A DNA stretch of 64,000 nt from Enterococcus sp. DIV1094 (GCF_017316305.2 NZ_CP147250.1:3205547-3269546); one strand, 5' to 3'; numbered from the stretch's first letter, positions 16,404 to 26,654 are shown. Notes: generated from the letters alone by a model not told the origin. Translations and numbers: made by a program.

Positions 16404-17606
16404 TTAAGAGATCTTGCGTTTTTTATTGTAAATATCCAATACGACTGCTAGCAATAGAATCAATCCTTTGATTGCCTGTTGCCAGTCTACGCCGACACCC
16501 ATGATCGACATCCCATTGTTCAATACACCCATGACTAAGCCACCGACGATCGCTCCAGTGATTGTTCCGATTCCTCCTGAAGTAGAAGCCCCGCCGAAGT
16601 AGACAGAAGCCATCGCATCTAATTCAAGTGAAGTTCCTGCCTGTGGCGTAGCAGCATTTAAGCGCGCCGCTAAAATCAATCCAGCCAAGGCAGCCATCAC
16701 ACCCATATTCACAAATACCCAAAAAGTGATTTTTTTTGTCTTTATTCCAGATAATTGAGCAGCTTTCAAATTACCACCGGTTGCATAGATTTGTCGCCCA
16801 GCAACTGTTCGATTAGTCAAAAAGCCATATACACCAACGATCACTCCTAAAATGATCAAGATCACTGGAAATCCTTGATAAGAGGCAAAAATATAACTAA
16901 GTCCTAAGACAAGAACGATCGTCAATGCCGCTTTGATCAAAAATGCGTTCATCGATGGTACGTCAAATAGATTTTCTTTTCTTCTCGCTCTAGCACGCCA
17001 CTGCGCAAAAACTAAGCTGACTGCCAACACGACACCTAAAATCAAAGTCAAAAGATGCATCCCAGGAACACCAAACACATCTGGCAAGTAGCCTGTTGAG
17101 ATTTTTTGGAATCCTCCAGGAAATGGCGCTAACGATTGTCCGCCTAACACAACTTGTGTCAGTCCACGAAACATCAATAACCCGGCAAGTGTAACAATAA
17201 AAGCTGGAATCCCTACATAAGCGACCCAAAATCCCTGCCATGCCCCAATCACCCCACCGACTAACAAGCATAAAGGAATAGCCAACCAAGGACTGATGTT
17301 GTTATTGACCATCAGCATACCAGCCATTGCCCCTACAAATGCCATGACTGAACCGACAGATAGATCGACATATCCTAAAAGAACGACCAGAAGCATTCCC
17401 GCAGCTAAAATCAAAATATGGCTGTTTTGTAACACGATGTTCGTTATATTCAGCGGTCTTAAAAAGATGCCGCCAGTCATCAATTGAAAAGCAATCAATA
17501 AAGCAACCAAGATAATGACCATACTATACTTACTAAAGATATCTAATATCTTTTCTTTTACATTCCAAGTACTTTTTTCCTTACTTTTTTTCGTGACATT
17601 CTCCAT
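16404..17606 (-). CDS. mmsB: Sugar ABC transporter permease (MmsB/GguB/XylH type)
   Basis: This 400-residue membrane protein of about ten helices is the permease of a CUT2-type monosaccharide importer. Typical motifs are visible: L-V-V-L-L-G-Y-V-D-L-S-V-G-S-V, G-I-P-A-F-I-V-T-L-A-G-L-L-M-F-R-G, A-T-G-G-N-L-K-A-A-Q-L-S-G-I and Y-F-G-G-A-S-T-S-G-G-I-G-T. The length and the break before RNRTVAGRQIYATGG fit the long GguB/XylH subgroup used for arabinose, xylose or galactose. The start codon overlaps the ATPase stop by one base. Arabinose is the likely cargo because of the surrounding genes; the arabinose importer AraEGH of Geobacillus is a comparable system. Confidence 0.93.
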   Translation of the reverse strand: MENVTKKSKEKSTWNVKEKILDIFSKYSMVIILVALLIAFQLMTGGIFLRPLNITNIVLQNSHILILAAGMLLVVLLGYVDLSVGSVMAFVGAMAGMLMVNNNISPWLAIPLCLLVGGVIGAWQGFWVAYVGIPAFIVTLAGLLMFRGLTQVVLGGQSLAPFPGGFQKISTGYLPDVFGVPGMHLLTLILGVVLAVSLVFAQWRARARRKENLFDVPSMNAFLIKAALTIVLVLGLSYIFASYQGFPVILIILGVIVGVYGFLTNRTVAGRQIYATGGNLKAAQLSGIKTKKITFWVFVNMGVMAALAGLILAARLNAATPQAGTSLELDAMASVYFGGASTSGGIGTITGAIVGGLVMGVLNNGMSIMGVGVDWQQAIKGLILLLAVVLDIYNKKRKIS

Positions 17607-19138
17607 TACCCGACTGCCTCCTCTTCTTTTGTCATCAGGTTCATCAATAATTCCTGATTCGCCTCTTCTCGAAGCACTTCCCCTGTCATTTTCCCTTCAT
17701 TCATCGTATAGATTCGATCACACATCCCGATGATCTCAGGCAACTCAGAAGAAATGATGCAAACACACTTTCCTAAGGCGGCCATTTCTTCGATGATCGT
17801 GTAGATTTCATATTTTGCGCCAACATCGATCCCACGAGTCGGTTCATCCAGAAATAAAATTTCCGGTTCGGTCATCAACCACTTGGCTAAAACGACTTTT
17901 TGTTGATTCCCACCGCTTAAACTACCGACGTTTTGGAACACATTCGTCGCTTTTGTCCGCATCTTTTTACGAAAGTTTTCTGCTTCGATGACTTCTTTTT
18001 CTTGATCCAAGATGCCACTTCGACTGATTTTTTTGAGGCTGGCAATCGTTGTATTTTCTCTAATATCCATCAAAAGATTCAATCCTACAGACTTACGATC
18101 TTCAGATACATACGCAAGTCCATGCTCGATTGCTTGAGAGACATCTTTGATGACCAGTTCTTTGCCATCTTTCAATATCTTGCCACTGATATTGCTCCCA
18201 TATGATCGCCCAAAAATACTCATGGCAAATTCAGTTCGACCAGCGCCCATCAATCCGGCAATACCTACGATCTCTCCTCTTCGGATCGAAAAATCGATGT
18301 GATCGTTGACGATTCGGTCAGTTGTCAACGGATGATGTACGGTCCAATCTTTTACTTCAAAATAGACCTCTCCAATCTTGGGATGACGATCAGGATAGCG
18401 ATTTGTTAAATCCCGACCAACCATGCCTTTTATGATCCGCTCTTCACTGATCGCATCGTTTTCTAATGTTTCGATCGTTTGACCATCTCGCAAGATCGTG
18501 ATTCGGTCAGCTACTGCTACGATCTCATTTAATTTGTGAGAAATAATGATCGACGTGATCCCTTGATTACGAAACTCCTTGATCAATGCCAAAAGATTGG
18601 CACTTTCTTCTTCATTCAGTGCGGCTGTTGGTTCATCTAATATGAGCAAACGAACATTTTTGGAAAAAGCTTTCGCAATCTCCACCAACTGTTGATGTCC
18701 CACACCGATTTGTGAGACCAATGTATTCGGATCGACTTTCAGTCCCACTGTTTTTAATAGATTTTCGGTTTTTCGTTCAGTCAGATTCCAATCGATGACA
18801 CCATGCTTTGTTTGTTCATTTCCTAAAAAGATGTTTTCTTTGATCGACAAATACGGACTCAAGGCTAATTCTTGATGAATGATCACGATCCCCTTTGATT
18901 CACTGTCTCTAAGATTTTTGAATTGGCATACCTCACCGTCATAGGTGATCTCTCCCGAATAACTGCCATAAGGATACAAACCACTCAACACATTCATCAG
19001 AGTTGATTTTCCTGCACCATTCTCACCACAAAGTGCATGGATCTCGCCTCGTTTGATTCGAAGATTCACATTGTTCAACGCACGAACACCAGAGAATTCT
19101 TTAATGATTTCTTTCATTTCTAAAATATAATCTGCCAT
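17606..19138 (-). CDS. mmsA: Sugar ABC transporter ATP-binding protein, two nucleotide-binding domains
   Basis: The product of about 510 residues energises the importer. The start is set at 19138 ([10 protein letters not shown]) after AGGAAGTGAAAAA; the frame is open 32 codons further but those residues are not family-like. The first domain has Walker [11 protein letters not shown]-loop [10 protein letters not shown] and Walker [12 protein letters not shown]. The second has [10 protein letters not shown] in place of Walker A, the signature [15 protein letters not shown] and [11 protein letters not shown]. This is the usual CUT2 arrangement (MmsA/GguA/XylG). It stands between the binding protein and the permease genes. 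Confidence 0.95.
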   Translation of the reverse strand: MADYILEMKEIIKEFSGVRALNNVNLRIKRGEIHALCGENGAGKSTLMNVLSGLYPYGSYSGEITYDGEVCQFKNLRDSESKGIVIIHQELALSPYLSIKENIFLGNEQTKHGVIDWNLTERKTENLLKTVGLKVDPNTLVSQIGVGHQQLVEIAKAFSKNVRLLILDEPTAALNEEESANLLALIKEFRNQGITSIIISHKLNEIVAVADRITILRDGQTIETLENDAISEERIIKGMVGRDLTNRYPDRHPKIGEVYFEVKDWTVHHPLTTDRIVNDHIDFSIRRGEIVGIAGLMGAGRTEFAMSIFGRSYGSNISGKILKDGKELVIKDVSQAIEHGLAYVSEDRKSVGLNLLMDIRENTTIASLKKISRSGILDQEKEVIEAENFRKKMRTKATNVFQNVGSLSGGNQQKVVLAKWLMTEPEILFLDEPTRGIDVGAKYEIYTIIEEMAALGKCVCIISSELPEIIGMCDRIYTMNEGKMTGEVLREEANQELLMNLMTKEEEAVG

Positions 19139-19189
19139 TTTTTCACTTCCTAATCGAGGTTGTGACAGAAGTCTCGACTCCGAAAAACA

Positions 19190-19237
19190 AGCGTGAAAAT
19201 CCGTCAACTGTTCTGCCAATCTCTGGTCCTTCACGCT
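19190..19237 (-). terminator. Intercistronic hairpin between binding protein and ATPase genes
   Basis: An 8-bp stem (19190-19197 with 19230-19237, AGCGTGAA/TTCACGCT) with a long loop is followed on the minus strand by TGTTTTTCGG. It lies in a 184-base gap and may partly stop transcription, giving more binding protein than membrane components. Confidence 0.5.
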
Positions 19238-19322
19238 TTTTTTCTGAAAGAGCTACTTCTAGAACACCGTGTATTCAGTTTCAGGGGTACAAGATGACGA
19301 ATGCCCCAGAACCTATTTGCTG

Positions 19323-20414
19323 CTACTGACCTAAATCACTCTCACTGTAATACTCCGTATCGATCAACTCTTGTTTGTAGTTTTCTTTGTCAACAGAAAC
19401 AGGATTTGCTAAATACGTTGGTACGACCTTCACACCATTATCGTAGGTCTCTTCATCGTTGACTGGCACTTCCTTGTCATTGTTAAGGGCTTCGATCATT
19501 TCTACTGTATTATCAGCTAGTACTCGTGTATCCTTAAAAATCGTTTGCGTTTGCTCTCCTGCAATGATCGATTTCACTCCAGCAATCGTCGCATCTTGCC
19601 CAGTAATCACCGGTAGTGGTTTATCACTTGAACCATATCCCACTCCTTTTAAGGAGGAAATGATTCCTAAACTGATTGGATCATAAGGTGATAGAACTGC
19701 ATCTAATTGTTTATCTGTATAATTTGCACTTAATAAGTTATCCATCCGGGCTTGCGCAGTTGAACCATCCCAACGAAGTGTCGCAATCTGGTTGAATTTC
19801 GTTTGTCCTGATGAGACGGTCAATTGTTTGCTGTCGATATATGGCTGAAGGATGGACATGACACCGTTGTAGTTGATCAGTGCATTGTTATCATCTGGTG
19901 AACCACCAAATAGCTCGATCGTAAAAGGTCCTGCACCATCTTTCAAACCTAATTTATCTTCGATATAAGAAGCTTGTAATACCCCTACGCCGAAATTATC
20001 GAAAGTTGCATAATAATCGACATATTCGGAGTTCATCAATAAACGGTCATACGCAATGACTTTGATATCTGCTTGGTGTGCTTTTTCTAATACATCGGTC
20101 AATGCCGATCCATCGATCGAGGCAATGACTAACGTATCGACACCTTTTGTAATCATGTTTTCGATTTGTGCCACTTGATTTTCTACTTTATCTTCTCCAT
20201 ATTGCAAATCCGTCTTGTACCCTTTTTCTTCTAGTTGCTTAACGATATTATCCCCATCAGCGATCCAACGCTCCGCAGATTTTGTCGGCATCGAGATCCC
20301 TACAAATCCTTTTTCATCCCCGGCTGCACTTCCATTGCTACATCCGGCTAATGTTGTGACTGAGATCAATAAAAAGACAATTGCAACTAACCAATTTTTC
20401 CCAACTCGTTTCAT
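19323..20414 (-). CDS. chvE: Sugar-binding lipoprotein of the ABC importer (ChvE-like)
   Basis: This 363-residue lipoprotein has the lipobox LAGC (Cys about residue 25) after a signal sequence and a Peripla_BP_4/type I sugar-binding fold: [35 protein letters not shown] and [15 protein letters not shown]. These match ChvE-type multiple-monosaccharide binders. The start follows GGAGGGACAAAG. It is the first gene of the importer operon, whose promoter carries a cre site. Arabinose is the likely ligand from context; galactose or xylose are possible. Confidence 0.93.
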   Translation of the reverse strand: MKRVGKNWLVAIVFLLISVTTLAGCSNGSAAGDEKGFVGISMPTKSAERWIADGDNIVKQLEEKGYKTDLQYGEDKVENQVAQIENMITKGVDTLVIASIDGSALTDVLEKAHQADIKVIAYDRLLMNSEYVDYYATFDNFGVGVLQASYIEDKLGLKDGAGPFTIELFGGSPDDNNALINYNGVMSILQPYIDSKQLTVSSGQTKFNQIATLRWDGSTAQARMDNLLSANYTDKQLDAVLSPYDPISLGIISSLKGVGYGSSDKPLPVITGQDATIAGVKSIIAGEQTQTIFKDTRVLADNTVEMIEALNNDKEVPVNDEETYDNGVKVVPTYLANPVSVDKENYKQELIDTEYYSESDLGQ

Positions 20415-20455
20415 CTTTGTCCCTCCAAAACTTATTTGATGGCTTTATTTTACTC

Positions 20456-20476
20456 ATTATATAAAACGCTTTCATT
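20456..20476 (-). promoter_or_regulatory. Importer promoter -10 with overlapping CcpA cre site
   Basis: On the minus strand TATAAT (20456-20461) is directly preceded by TGAAAGCGTTTTAT, a close match to the cre consensus TGNAANCGNWNNCA except at the last two bases. No good -35 exists 16-18 bp upstream, as expected for an activator-dependent promoter; the divergent response regulator is the obvious candidate activator. An 8-bp palindrome TACGCGTA (20504-20511) lies upstream and may be another operator. Confidence 0.7.
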
Positions 20477-20638
20477 GATTATCTTTTTATATTTCTATAA
20501 ATTTACGCGTATAATTTCTTCAATTTTATATTTTTCTTCATTTTCTTTTGACAATTCTTGATTTTCTTACGAAATTGACAAACATGCTAATATGAGAACT
20601 GGTAACGCTATATGATATAGATAAAAGGGGAGAATGAT

Positions 20639-21604
20639 ATGAAGAACAACAGCTTTTTTATCCTGATTGCTTTTTGCTTATTTTTGACCGGTTGTGCTTT
20701 TAATGCAAATGAACCTGCAAAAAAAGAATTAACGATCGGCTTTTCTCAAGCAGGCACCGAGAGTAATTGGCGGAAAGCGCAAAATCAGTCCATCAAAGAA
20801 GCACTAGAAAAACAAAATTTTCAAGTCCTTCACCGAAATAGTTACTCTGATCCAAAACAACAGATCCAAGATGTGATGACATTTATCGCCTATCAAGTCG
20901 ATATGATCGTGTTGTCTCCTATCGAAGAAACAGGTTGGGATTCTGTTTTGGAAGAAGCCAAAGAAGCGAATATCCCAGTCATCATCGTCGATCGTAACAT
21001 CACAACGGAGAAACAAAATCTCTATTTGACCCATATTGGTTCAAGCTTCAAAGCACAAGGCAGCCGAGCTGGGCTCTATGTAACGAATCATTATCAGCAA
21101 AAGTCGCAGGAATCGATCCAAGTATTTGAGATACGTGGTTCAGAAAATACATCTCCTACTCGTTTAAGGTCGGACGGATTTTTAGAAACGATTGGACGTG
21201 ATCCAAGAATCCATGTCACCCAAGTCATCAGCGGCGACTATATTCGATTGAAAGCCAAGGAACAATTCTCAAAAGCGATTGATGAGGGAAAATTAGACGG
21301 GATCGACGTCATTTACTCCCATAACGACGAAATGACATTAGGTGCTTTAGATGCCATGAAAGAAAAGAACCTTGAAAACAACTTCGTGATCGTCAGCATT
21401 GATGCGCAAAAAGAAATGATCGACCAATTAAAAAAAGGAAATGTCAATTGCGTCGTGGAATGCAATCCATTTATGGGAGAATTAGTCGCAAATACCGTCA
21501 AACGTTACTTCAAAAAGAAAGCGATTCCAGATGATATCTATGTTTCTGACACTGTTTTTTCAGATCAAAATGATTTTTCAACGATCCCGCCACGCGGCTA
21601 TTAG
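20639..21604 (+). CDS. Sugar-sensing lipoprotein of a three-component system (AraP-like)
   Basis: The 321-residue product has a lipobox (LFLTGCAF, Cys about residue 19) and a Peripla_BP_4 fold (L-T-I-G-F-S-Q-A-G-T-E-S-N-W-R, V-D-M-I-V-L-S-P-I-E-E-T-G-W, I-I-V-D-R-N-I, I-Y-S-H-N-D-E-M-T-L-G-A). The typical W-R-x-x-N/Q-x-x-S-I-K-E-A segment is as in YtfQ-like binders. It lies nine bases before a histidine kinase gene and has no transporter genes of its own on this strand, so it most likely hands a sugar signal to the kinase, as AraP does in the AraPST system of Geobacillus stearothermophilus. The start follows AAAAGGGGAGAATGAT. Confidence 0.85.
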   Translation: MKNNSFFILIAFCLFLTGCAFNANEPAKKELTIGFSQAGTESNWRKAQNQSIKEALEKQNFQVLHRNSYSDPKQQIQDVMTFIAYQVDMIVLSPIEETGWDSVLEEAKEANIPVIIVDRNITTEKQNLYLTHIGSSFKAQGSRAGLYVTNHYQQKSQESIQVFEIRGSENTSPTRLRSDGFLETIGRDPRIHVTQVISGDYIRLKAKEQFSKAIDEGKLDGIDVIYSHNDEMTLGALDAMKEKNLENNFVIVSIDAQKEMIDQLKKGNVNCVVECNPFMGELVANTVKRYFKKKAIPDDIYVSDTVFSDQNDFSTIPPRGY

Positions 21605-21613
21605 GAGGAACAC

Positions 21614-23062
21614 ATGAAGAAAAATGAAAGCATCAAAGTCCTACTCCAACATACCAGTTGGCTGATGTTATCTTTAGCAATCGCACCTTTGATCATTAGT
21701 ATTGCACTTTATACGCATTATCTATTTTCCTATGAGAAAAGTATCCATAATATTTCTATCGCCAATCAAATCGCCAGTACCGTCGAAGAAACCATTATCG
21801 AAGAGGCTTTGGGACTGACTTATGGACAGATCACTCCTGAAGAATTCCAAGATAGCAACCAAGTCAGTCGCATCAAAGAAGAAATCAGAGATATCAAGAT
21901 CACCACTCAAAACTCTCAAGAACTGGCAACACTGAATATCGTTTTACGTTCACTGGACAACGTAACCGATTATTTAGATAAAATCATCGAGAACATCCAG
22001 CAAAAAAAAGCATTTGCAGAAAATCAAGCGCTGATGCTCCATGTCGAATCGGCGGTCAAACTCGCCCACGATATTTTACAAGACTTTGTTAAAATCGAAA
22101 TCGATACGGCTTCTGTAAAAAGTGAAGAGGTTCGAAGTTCCTTAGTGATCCTCTCAACGATCGAAGTCATCATTATTGCATTGATTTTCTTATTGACGAG
22201 AAGGATCAATACAAAAATGATGTACCAAATCCAACAGCCGATGGATGAAATGGTCAAAATGGCTGATGCTTTAGCAGAAGGACACTTGAACCATCGAATC
22301 AAAACACCACAAAACAATGAGTTGAAAAAACTAAGCAATAGTATGAATGACATGGCTGATAATTTAGTGGTTTTATTAGAGGAAAATGCATTGAAACAAT
22401 ATAACCTTGCCCAAAGCGAAGTCCGAACGCTGCAAGCCCAGATCATCCCCCATTTTATTTATAATAGTCTAGATGCCATTTTAGTTTTAGCAGAAATGGG
22501 TGAAATCAAAAAAGTCAAAGAAATGACTTATGCCTTATCTGACTTTTTCCGGATCTCATTAAGCCAAGGAAAAGACTGGATCCCCGTCGAACAGGAAATC
22601 AGACATTGCGTCAATTACCTAACGATATTACAGATTCGCTACGGTGATGAGTTATCCTATCGCTTAGACATCGATCCAAAAGTCCAAAATCATACGATCT
22701 TAAAAATGATTCTTCAACCATTGATTGAAAATGCGGTCTATCATGGAACAAAACTTGTCCGCCGTCCAGGGAAAATCATCGTAAAAGCGTATATAGATGT
22801 AGAAGGATTGATTCATTTTTGGATCATTGATAACGGAAAAGGTATTACAGAAACCAGACTGAAAGAGATCAATCAAGAACTGGCAGATGGTTTAGATACG
22901 AATTTCCATAAAGGATATGGCCTCTTTAATGTCAATAAACGTTTACTTTTGTACTATGGATCCGATGCAAACATTACGATTACTAGCCGGATCGACCATG
23001 GAACAGTCGTCCATGTCATCCTTCCTACGAAAGACTTAGAAGGGAATGAAGCAGATGTATAA
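21614..23062 (+). CDS. Sensor histidine kinase, YesM/AraS type
   Basis: This 482-residue kinase has a membrane helix at about residues 15-37, an extracytoplasmic helical domain (about 38-175), a second helix (about 176-196), a HAMP linker (about 198-250), a His_kinase domain with the phospho-accepting His280 in IPHFIYNSLDAIL, and a HATPase domain (IENAVYHG, DNGKGI, GYGLFNVNKRL). This is the YesM class, which pairs with AraC-type response regulators. The extracytoplasmic part probably contacts the sugar-binding lipoprotein encoded just upstream. AGGAGGAACAC precedes the ATG. It overlaps the response regulator gene. Confidence 0.93.
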   Translation: MKKNESIKVLLQHTSWLMLSLAIAPLIISIALYTHYLFSYEKSIHNISIANQIASTVEETIIEEALGLTYGQITPEEFQDSNQVSRIKEEIRDIKITTQNSQELATLNIVLRSLDNVTDYLDKIIENIQQKKAFAENQALMLHVESAVKLAHDILQDFVKIEIDTASVKSEEVRSSLVILSTIEVIIIALIFLLTRRINTKMMYQIQQPMDEMVKMADALAEGHLNHRIKTPQNNELKKLSNSMNDMADNLVVLLEENALKQYNLAQSEVRTLQAQIIPHFIYNSLDAILVLAEMGEIKKVKEMTYALSDFFRISLSQGKDWIPVEQEIRHCVNYLTILQIRYGDELSYRLDIDPKVQNHTILKMILQPLIENAVYHGTKLVRRPGKIIVKAYIDVEGLIHFWIIDNGKGITETRLKEINQELADGLDTNFHKGYGLFNVNKRLLLYYGSDANITITSRIDHGTVVHVILPTKDLEGNEADV

Positions 23063-24641
23063 AATTTTTATCGCAGAAGATGAACATTTGATTCGAGAAT
23101 CGTTGAAGAGAATGCTCACTGGATTTTCTAACTTCTTACCACTCGGACCGATTGGAGATGCCAGTGATGGCGAACTTGCTTTAGCAATGATTGCCGAACA
23201 GAAACCAGATATCTTATTGACGGACATTCGTATGCCTTTCATGAATGGGCTTGAATTAGCAAATGAAGTAAAAAAACTCCTGCCCGATATCCAAATCATC
23301 TTTATCAGTGGCTACGATGAATTCACCTATGCAAAAACGGCCATTCAACTTCAAGCAGCCGATTATTTGTTGAAGCCGATCAAGCCTGATGAATTACAAG
23401 AAAGTTTAGAACATATCATTCAAAAATTAGAAGCTGATTCATTGTTGAAACAGGCAAAAGAAACAACTAGTTATTCGCTAGAGGTACAAAAAAATTTCTA
23501 TTTAAACGCCCTATTCAATAATCAGTTATTACTTTCAGAAGCAATTGATGAAGGTCGTAAGCTCGATCGGGAAATCGCAGGGAACAAATTCATGGTCCTT
23601 TTGATTGCCAATCATGCAAATAAATTCTTTTCAGATTATGATGTTTTTCATGAAAAGATGGCAGAACTATTTGATAACGACAAACACATGCTCTTCTCTT
23701 CCCTCTCTTCCCGTTTTATCAAATTGCTGATCTTTGATCAAAATGAAGAGATACTCCAGAAGAAAGCGAATCAAGTCGCATTGCTCTCCCACAAAACATT
23801 GAGTCATACGACAGATGATCTAGTTATCGCAATCGGTCATCCAGTGCAAAGAATCAGTGAAATTGCCCGTAGTTATGAAACAGCAGTCCAATTGCTCAGC
23901 TATTTGACGGTCGATCCTAACCTAAAAATCCTTTCTTATTTGGATTATGAAAAGAAACTCACTAGTTATGGACAAACATTTGACCTAAAAGAATCCATTA
24001 CATTACTTAGAAAAAGCGAAATTCAACCGTTTATTGAAGAGTTAGTTAAACAGATCGACCAACATGCCGATCCGCTCCTTATTAGACACTTGATCATCAA
24101 TGAGTTGAACCATCTAGTAAAGATACGTCAAAAACAAAGCAATCAAGTCGTTTCTTTAGCCTCACCAGAAGAGACTCCGGCGATCCTTTCAGAAACGCCA
24201 CTATTCAAAAAATATCTTGAACAAATGATTCACTTTTTAAAGGAAATGGTCCTTGAGAATCATATGAGTCAATACAAAGAAGTACTCGAGCAATCGATCG
24301 AGTATATTGAAATTCATTATTCTGAACCAGAACTTTCATTAAAAGAAGTCGCCGATCATGTCCATTTAAGCAGCTCACATTTTAGCACGATTTTTTCTCA
24401 AGCACTGGGGCAAACATTTATTGATTATCTTACTGAACAACGATTGAGCATGGCGAAACGACTTTTGCGTGAGACAAATTTAAAACTATCTGCGATTGCT
24501 GCCGAAGTCGGCTATAATGATCCAAATTATTTTAGTTCTATTTTTAAACGAAAAGAAACTATTTCTCCTAAGGAATATCGAAAAATGAAACAAAAAGGCG
24601 GGTATTCACTACAAGAAAATAATTATTTAGTCAACAAATAA
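23046..24641 (+). CDS. Response regulator with AraC-type DNA-binding domain, YesN/AraT type
   Basis: The 531-residue protein has an N-terminal receiver domain (I-F-I-A-E-D-E-H-L-I-R-E-S, phospho-accepting Asp60 in LLTDIRMPFMNG, Lys in LLKPIKPDEL), a long helical middle region, and a C-terminal AraC/XylS pair of helix-turn-helix motifs (about 430-525; L-S-L-K-E-V-A-D-H-V-H-L-S-S-S-H-F-S, I-A-A-E-V-G-Y-N-D-P-N-Y-F-S-S-I-F-K-R). The ATG at 23046 overlaps the kinase gene by 17 bases; ATG 23055 (MYKIF) lies better placed after GAAGGGA and may be the true start, making the Asp residue 57. It should activate the divergent sugar importer operon. Confidence 0.93.
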   Translation: MKQMYKIFIAEDEHLIRESLKRMLTGFSNFLPLGPIGDASDGELALAMIAEQKPDILLTDIRMPFMNGLELANEVKKLLPDIQIIFISGYDEFTYAKTAIQLQAADYLLKPIKPDELQESLEHIIQKLEADSLLKQAKETTSYSLEVQKNFYLNALFNNQLLLSEAIDEGRKLDREIAGNKFMVLLIANHANKFFSDYDVFHEKMAELFDNDKHMLFSSLSSRFIKLLIFDQNEEILQKKANQVALLSHKTLSHTTDDLVIAIGHPVQRISEIARSYETAVQLLSYLTVDPNLKILSYLDYEKKLTSYGQTFDLKESITLLRKSEIQPFIEELVKQIDQHADPLLIRHLIINELNHLVKIRQKQSNQVVSLASPEETPAILSETPLFKKYLEQMIHFLKEMVLENHMSQYKEVLEQSIEYIEIHYSEPELSLKEVADHVHLSSSHFSTIFSQALGQTFIDYLTEQRLSMAKRLLRETNLKLSAIAAEVGYNDPNYFSSIFKRKETISPKEYRKMKQKGGYSLQENNYLVNK

Positions 24642-24713
24642 GCGATGAACAATAGAAATATTTTTTTCAGTTTACACTGAAAAAGTTGTTACTTTATTGT
24701 CCTAACTACTTGC

Positions 24714-24719
24714 TATAAT
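24714..24719 (+). promoter_or_regulatory. Extended -10 promoter of the YitT-like gene
   Basis: TGCTATAAT is an extended -10 element about 35 bases before the GTG start; a weak -35 (ACTTTA) lies 17 bp upstream. An AT-rich 9-bp hairpin (TTTTTCAGT/ACTGAAAAA) just before it may end the response regulator transcript. Confidence 0.6.
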
Positions 24720-24754
24720 TATAGAAATAATAGCAAAAAGAAAGGAATGCGCGT

Positions 24755-25411
24755 GTGAAAGCAGAAATAAAAAAATTACCCGTGATCATCGTTGGAATCA
24801 TTAGTATTACTGTGGGACTAAACATGTTTTTACTTCCGCATCAAATTGCTTCAGCAGGCGTAGGATCAATTGGATTTCTTTTAGAAACAGCTTTACTGAT
24901 TGATCGAACATTGATTGTTTGGGCAGTCAATATAGCCATGCTTTGCTTGGCTTTTATCTTTTTGGAAAGAGCAGTCTTTTTTAAAACATTAATAGGTAGT
25001 TTGATATTTCCAATCATTTTAGCCTACACACCGACTTTATTGATCACCCAGTTTTTCCCAGTCGCTTTAGTTGTCGGTAGTTTTCTATTTAGTTTAGGGA
25101 TATTCATTCTATACCAAATCGGTGCATCAAATGGTGGAGTGACCGTTCCTCCATTGATATTCAAAAAATATTTTGGGATTGAACATGCCTTAGGAGTTTT
25201 ATTGACAAATATCGTGATCATTGTCTTAAATCTTGTGATACTTGGAGTCAGACAAGCTGTGATTTCTGCAATCTCCATTTATCTGATCTCTTTTTTCATG
25301 AAAAAGTTATTGCAACTCCAAACGCAATTCTTAGCTATTAAGCCAGTCAAGTTGGCTAATGAAAGTACACCAATTCTAAATAAACAACCAAATGAAAATC
25401 TTTCTGAATAA
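24755..25411 (+). CDS. YitT/YczE-like integral membrane protein
   Basis: The protein of 218 residues begins at GTG 24755 after AAAGGAA. It has five to six membrane helices. Motifs such as I-T-V-G-L-N-M-F-L-L-P-H-Q-I-A-S-A-G-V-G and Y-Q-I-G-A-S-N-G-G-V-T-V-P-P fit the YitT/YczE group of membrane proteins. The soluble DUF2179 domain that normally ends YitT proteins is absent, so it is nearer to YczE-like short forms. The role of this family is not established. It is a single-gene unit with its own promoter and a strong terminator. Confidence 0.75.
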   Translation: MKAEIKKLPVIIVGIISITVGLNMFLLPHQIASAGVGSIGFLLETALLIDRTLIVWAVNIAMLCLAFIFLERAVFFKTLIGSLIFPIILAYTPTLLITQFFPVALVVGSFLFSLGIFILYQIGASNGGVTVPPLIFKKYFGIEHALGVLLTNIVIIVLNLVILGVRQAVISAISIYLISFFMKKLLQLQTQFLAIKPVKLANESTPILNKQPNENLSE

Positions 25412-25436
25412 ACATTCAAACTAACAACCAGTCAAA

Positions 25437-25496
25437 ATAACCCATAAATCCTAAAATAGTATTTTCCTATTTTTAGAGTTTATGGGTTATTTTTTT
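25437..25496 (+). terminator. Terminator of the YitT-like gene
   Basis: A long hairpin with outer arms ATAACCCATAAA/TTTATGGGTTAT and an inner pair CTAAAATAG/CTATTTTTAG is followed by seven T residues. Confidence 0.9.
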
Positions 25497-25539
25497 GTAC
25501 ATTATTTATATGATCGTAAGGAAATAAAATCATTTCCTC

Positions 25540-25584
25540 GAAAAATAAAGCGGAATCCATAATCGTAACTTTCATGGATTCCGC
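25540..25584 (-). terminator. Terminator of the LPKTG adhesin gene
   Basis: A perfect 11-bp stem (25550-25560 with 25574-25584, GCGGAATCCAT/ATGGATTCCGC) is followed on the minus strand by TTTATTTTTC. It lies about 30 bases after the adhesin stop codon. Confidence 0.88.
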
Positions 25585-25616
25585 CTCATTGAGTCAGCTA
25601 GTCTTCTATCTAAATT

Positions 25617-26654
25617 TTATTTTTTATTTTCTTCTTCTTTTTCCTGTTCTTCCTCTTCTTTGATGACACGTTCGACACGATCTTCATCATTTTGTAAATC
25701 ACGACGTTTGCGTTTGAAGAGTCCAAAGAATCCCGCAAAAGCAACGAGTATTCCCCCAATGAATTTGCCAAACACGCCGGAAGTTGAACCAGTCTTAGGT
25801 AATTGTTTACCTGACGCGTCTTCCGTATCATTTACCGTTTGCGGGTTAGCTGTTTGATCATTCTTTTGTTCATTGCTAGATGATTCATTGTTGGATCTAT
25901 TATCACTAACTGCTTGATTTGTTGCGCCTAGATTTTCTGTATCAGTAGCCTCGTCTGGTGTTGCAACACTTGAATTTGTTTCGCCATCATCTGTACTTCT
26001 TCCTGCTTCTGATGTCGGTGTATCTGGATTGATTTCACCACCACTAGTGTTAGGATCTATTTCTGGCGTCGTTGTGCCGGGATCAGTGGTTTCATCACCT
26101 GTACTTGGATCGACTTCTGGCGTCGTTGTGCCGGGATCTGTGGTTTCGTCTCCTGTACCTGGGTCCACTTCTGGTGTGGTTGTGCCGGGATCTGTGGTTT
26201 CGTCTCCTGTACCTGGGTCCACTTCTGGCGTCGTTGTGCCGGGATCAGTAGTTTCATCACCTGTATCTGGATCCACTTCTGGCGTCGTTGTACCTGGATC
26301 TGTGGTTTCATCACCTGTACTTGGATCGACTTCTGGTGTCGTTGTACCTGGATCTGTGGTTTCATCACCTGTACTTGGATCGACTTCTGGTGTCGTTGTA
26401 CCTGGATCTGTGGTTTCATCACCTGTACTTGGATCGACTTCTGGTGTCGTTGTACCTGGATCTGTGGTTTCATCACCTGTACTTGGATCGACTTCTGGTG
26501 TCGTTGTACCTGGATCTGTGGTTTCATCACCTGTACTTGGATCGACTTCTGGTGTCGTTGTACCTGGATCTGTGGTTTCATCACCTGTACTTGGATCGAC
26601 TTCTGGTGTCGTTGTGCCTGGATCTGTGGTTTCGTCTCCTGTACCTGGGTCCAC
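25617..26654 (-). pseudogene. C-terminal, LPKTG-bearing part of a frameshifted surface adhesin
   Basis: This frame is open from 26702 to 25617 and carries on the protein begun at 30795 after a one-base shift. It encodes about eleven copies of an 18-residue Pro/Thr/Asp/Glu-rich unit (TTTPEVDPSTGDETTDPG), a non-repetitive linker, then LPKTG, a hydrophobic segment (VFGKFIGGILVAFAGFFGLF), KRKRR and an unusually long, Glu/Lys-rich cytoplasmic tail of about 30 residues. Alone, the ATG at 26654 has no signal peptide and no good ribosome binding site, so it is unlikely to be an independent gene. If the shift is real, the upstream product loses its wall anchor. Confidence 0.85.

Noticed and set aside
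25617..26654. Independent LPXTG gene with its own start at 26654
   Set aside because: No signal peptide, no ribosome binding site, and the frame continues upstream of the ATG into the same repeat; it is better read as the frameshifted end of the upstream gene.
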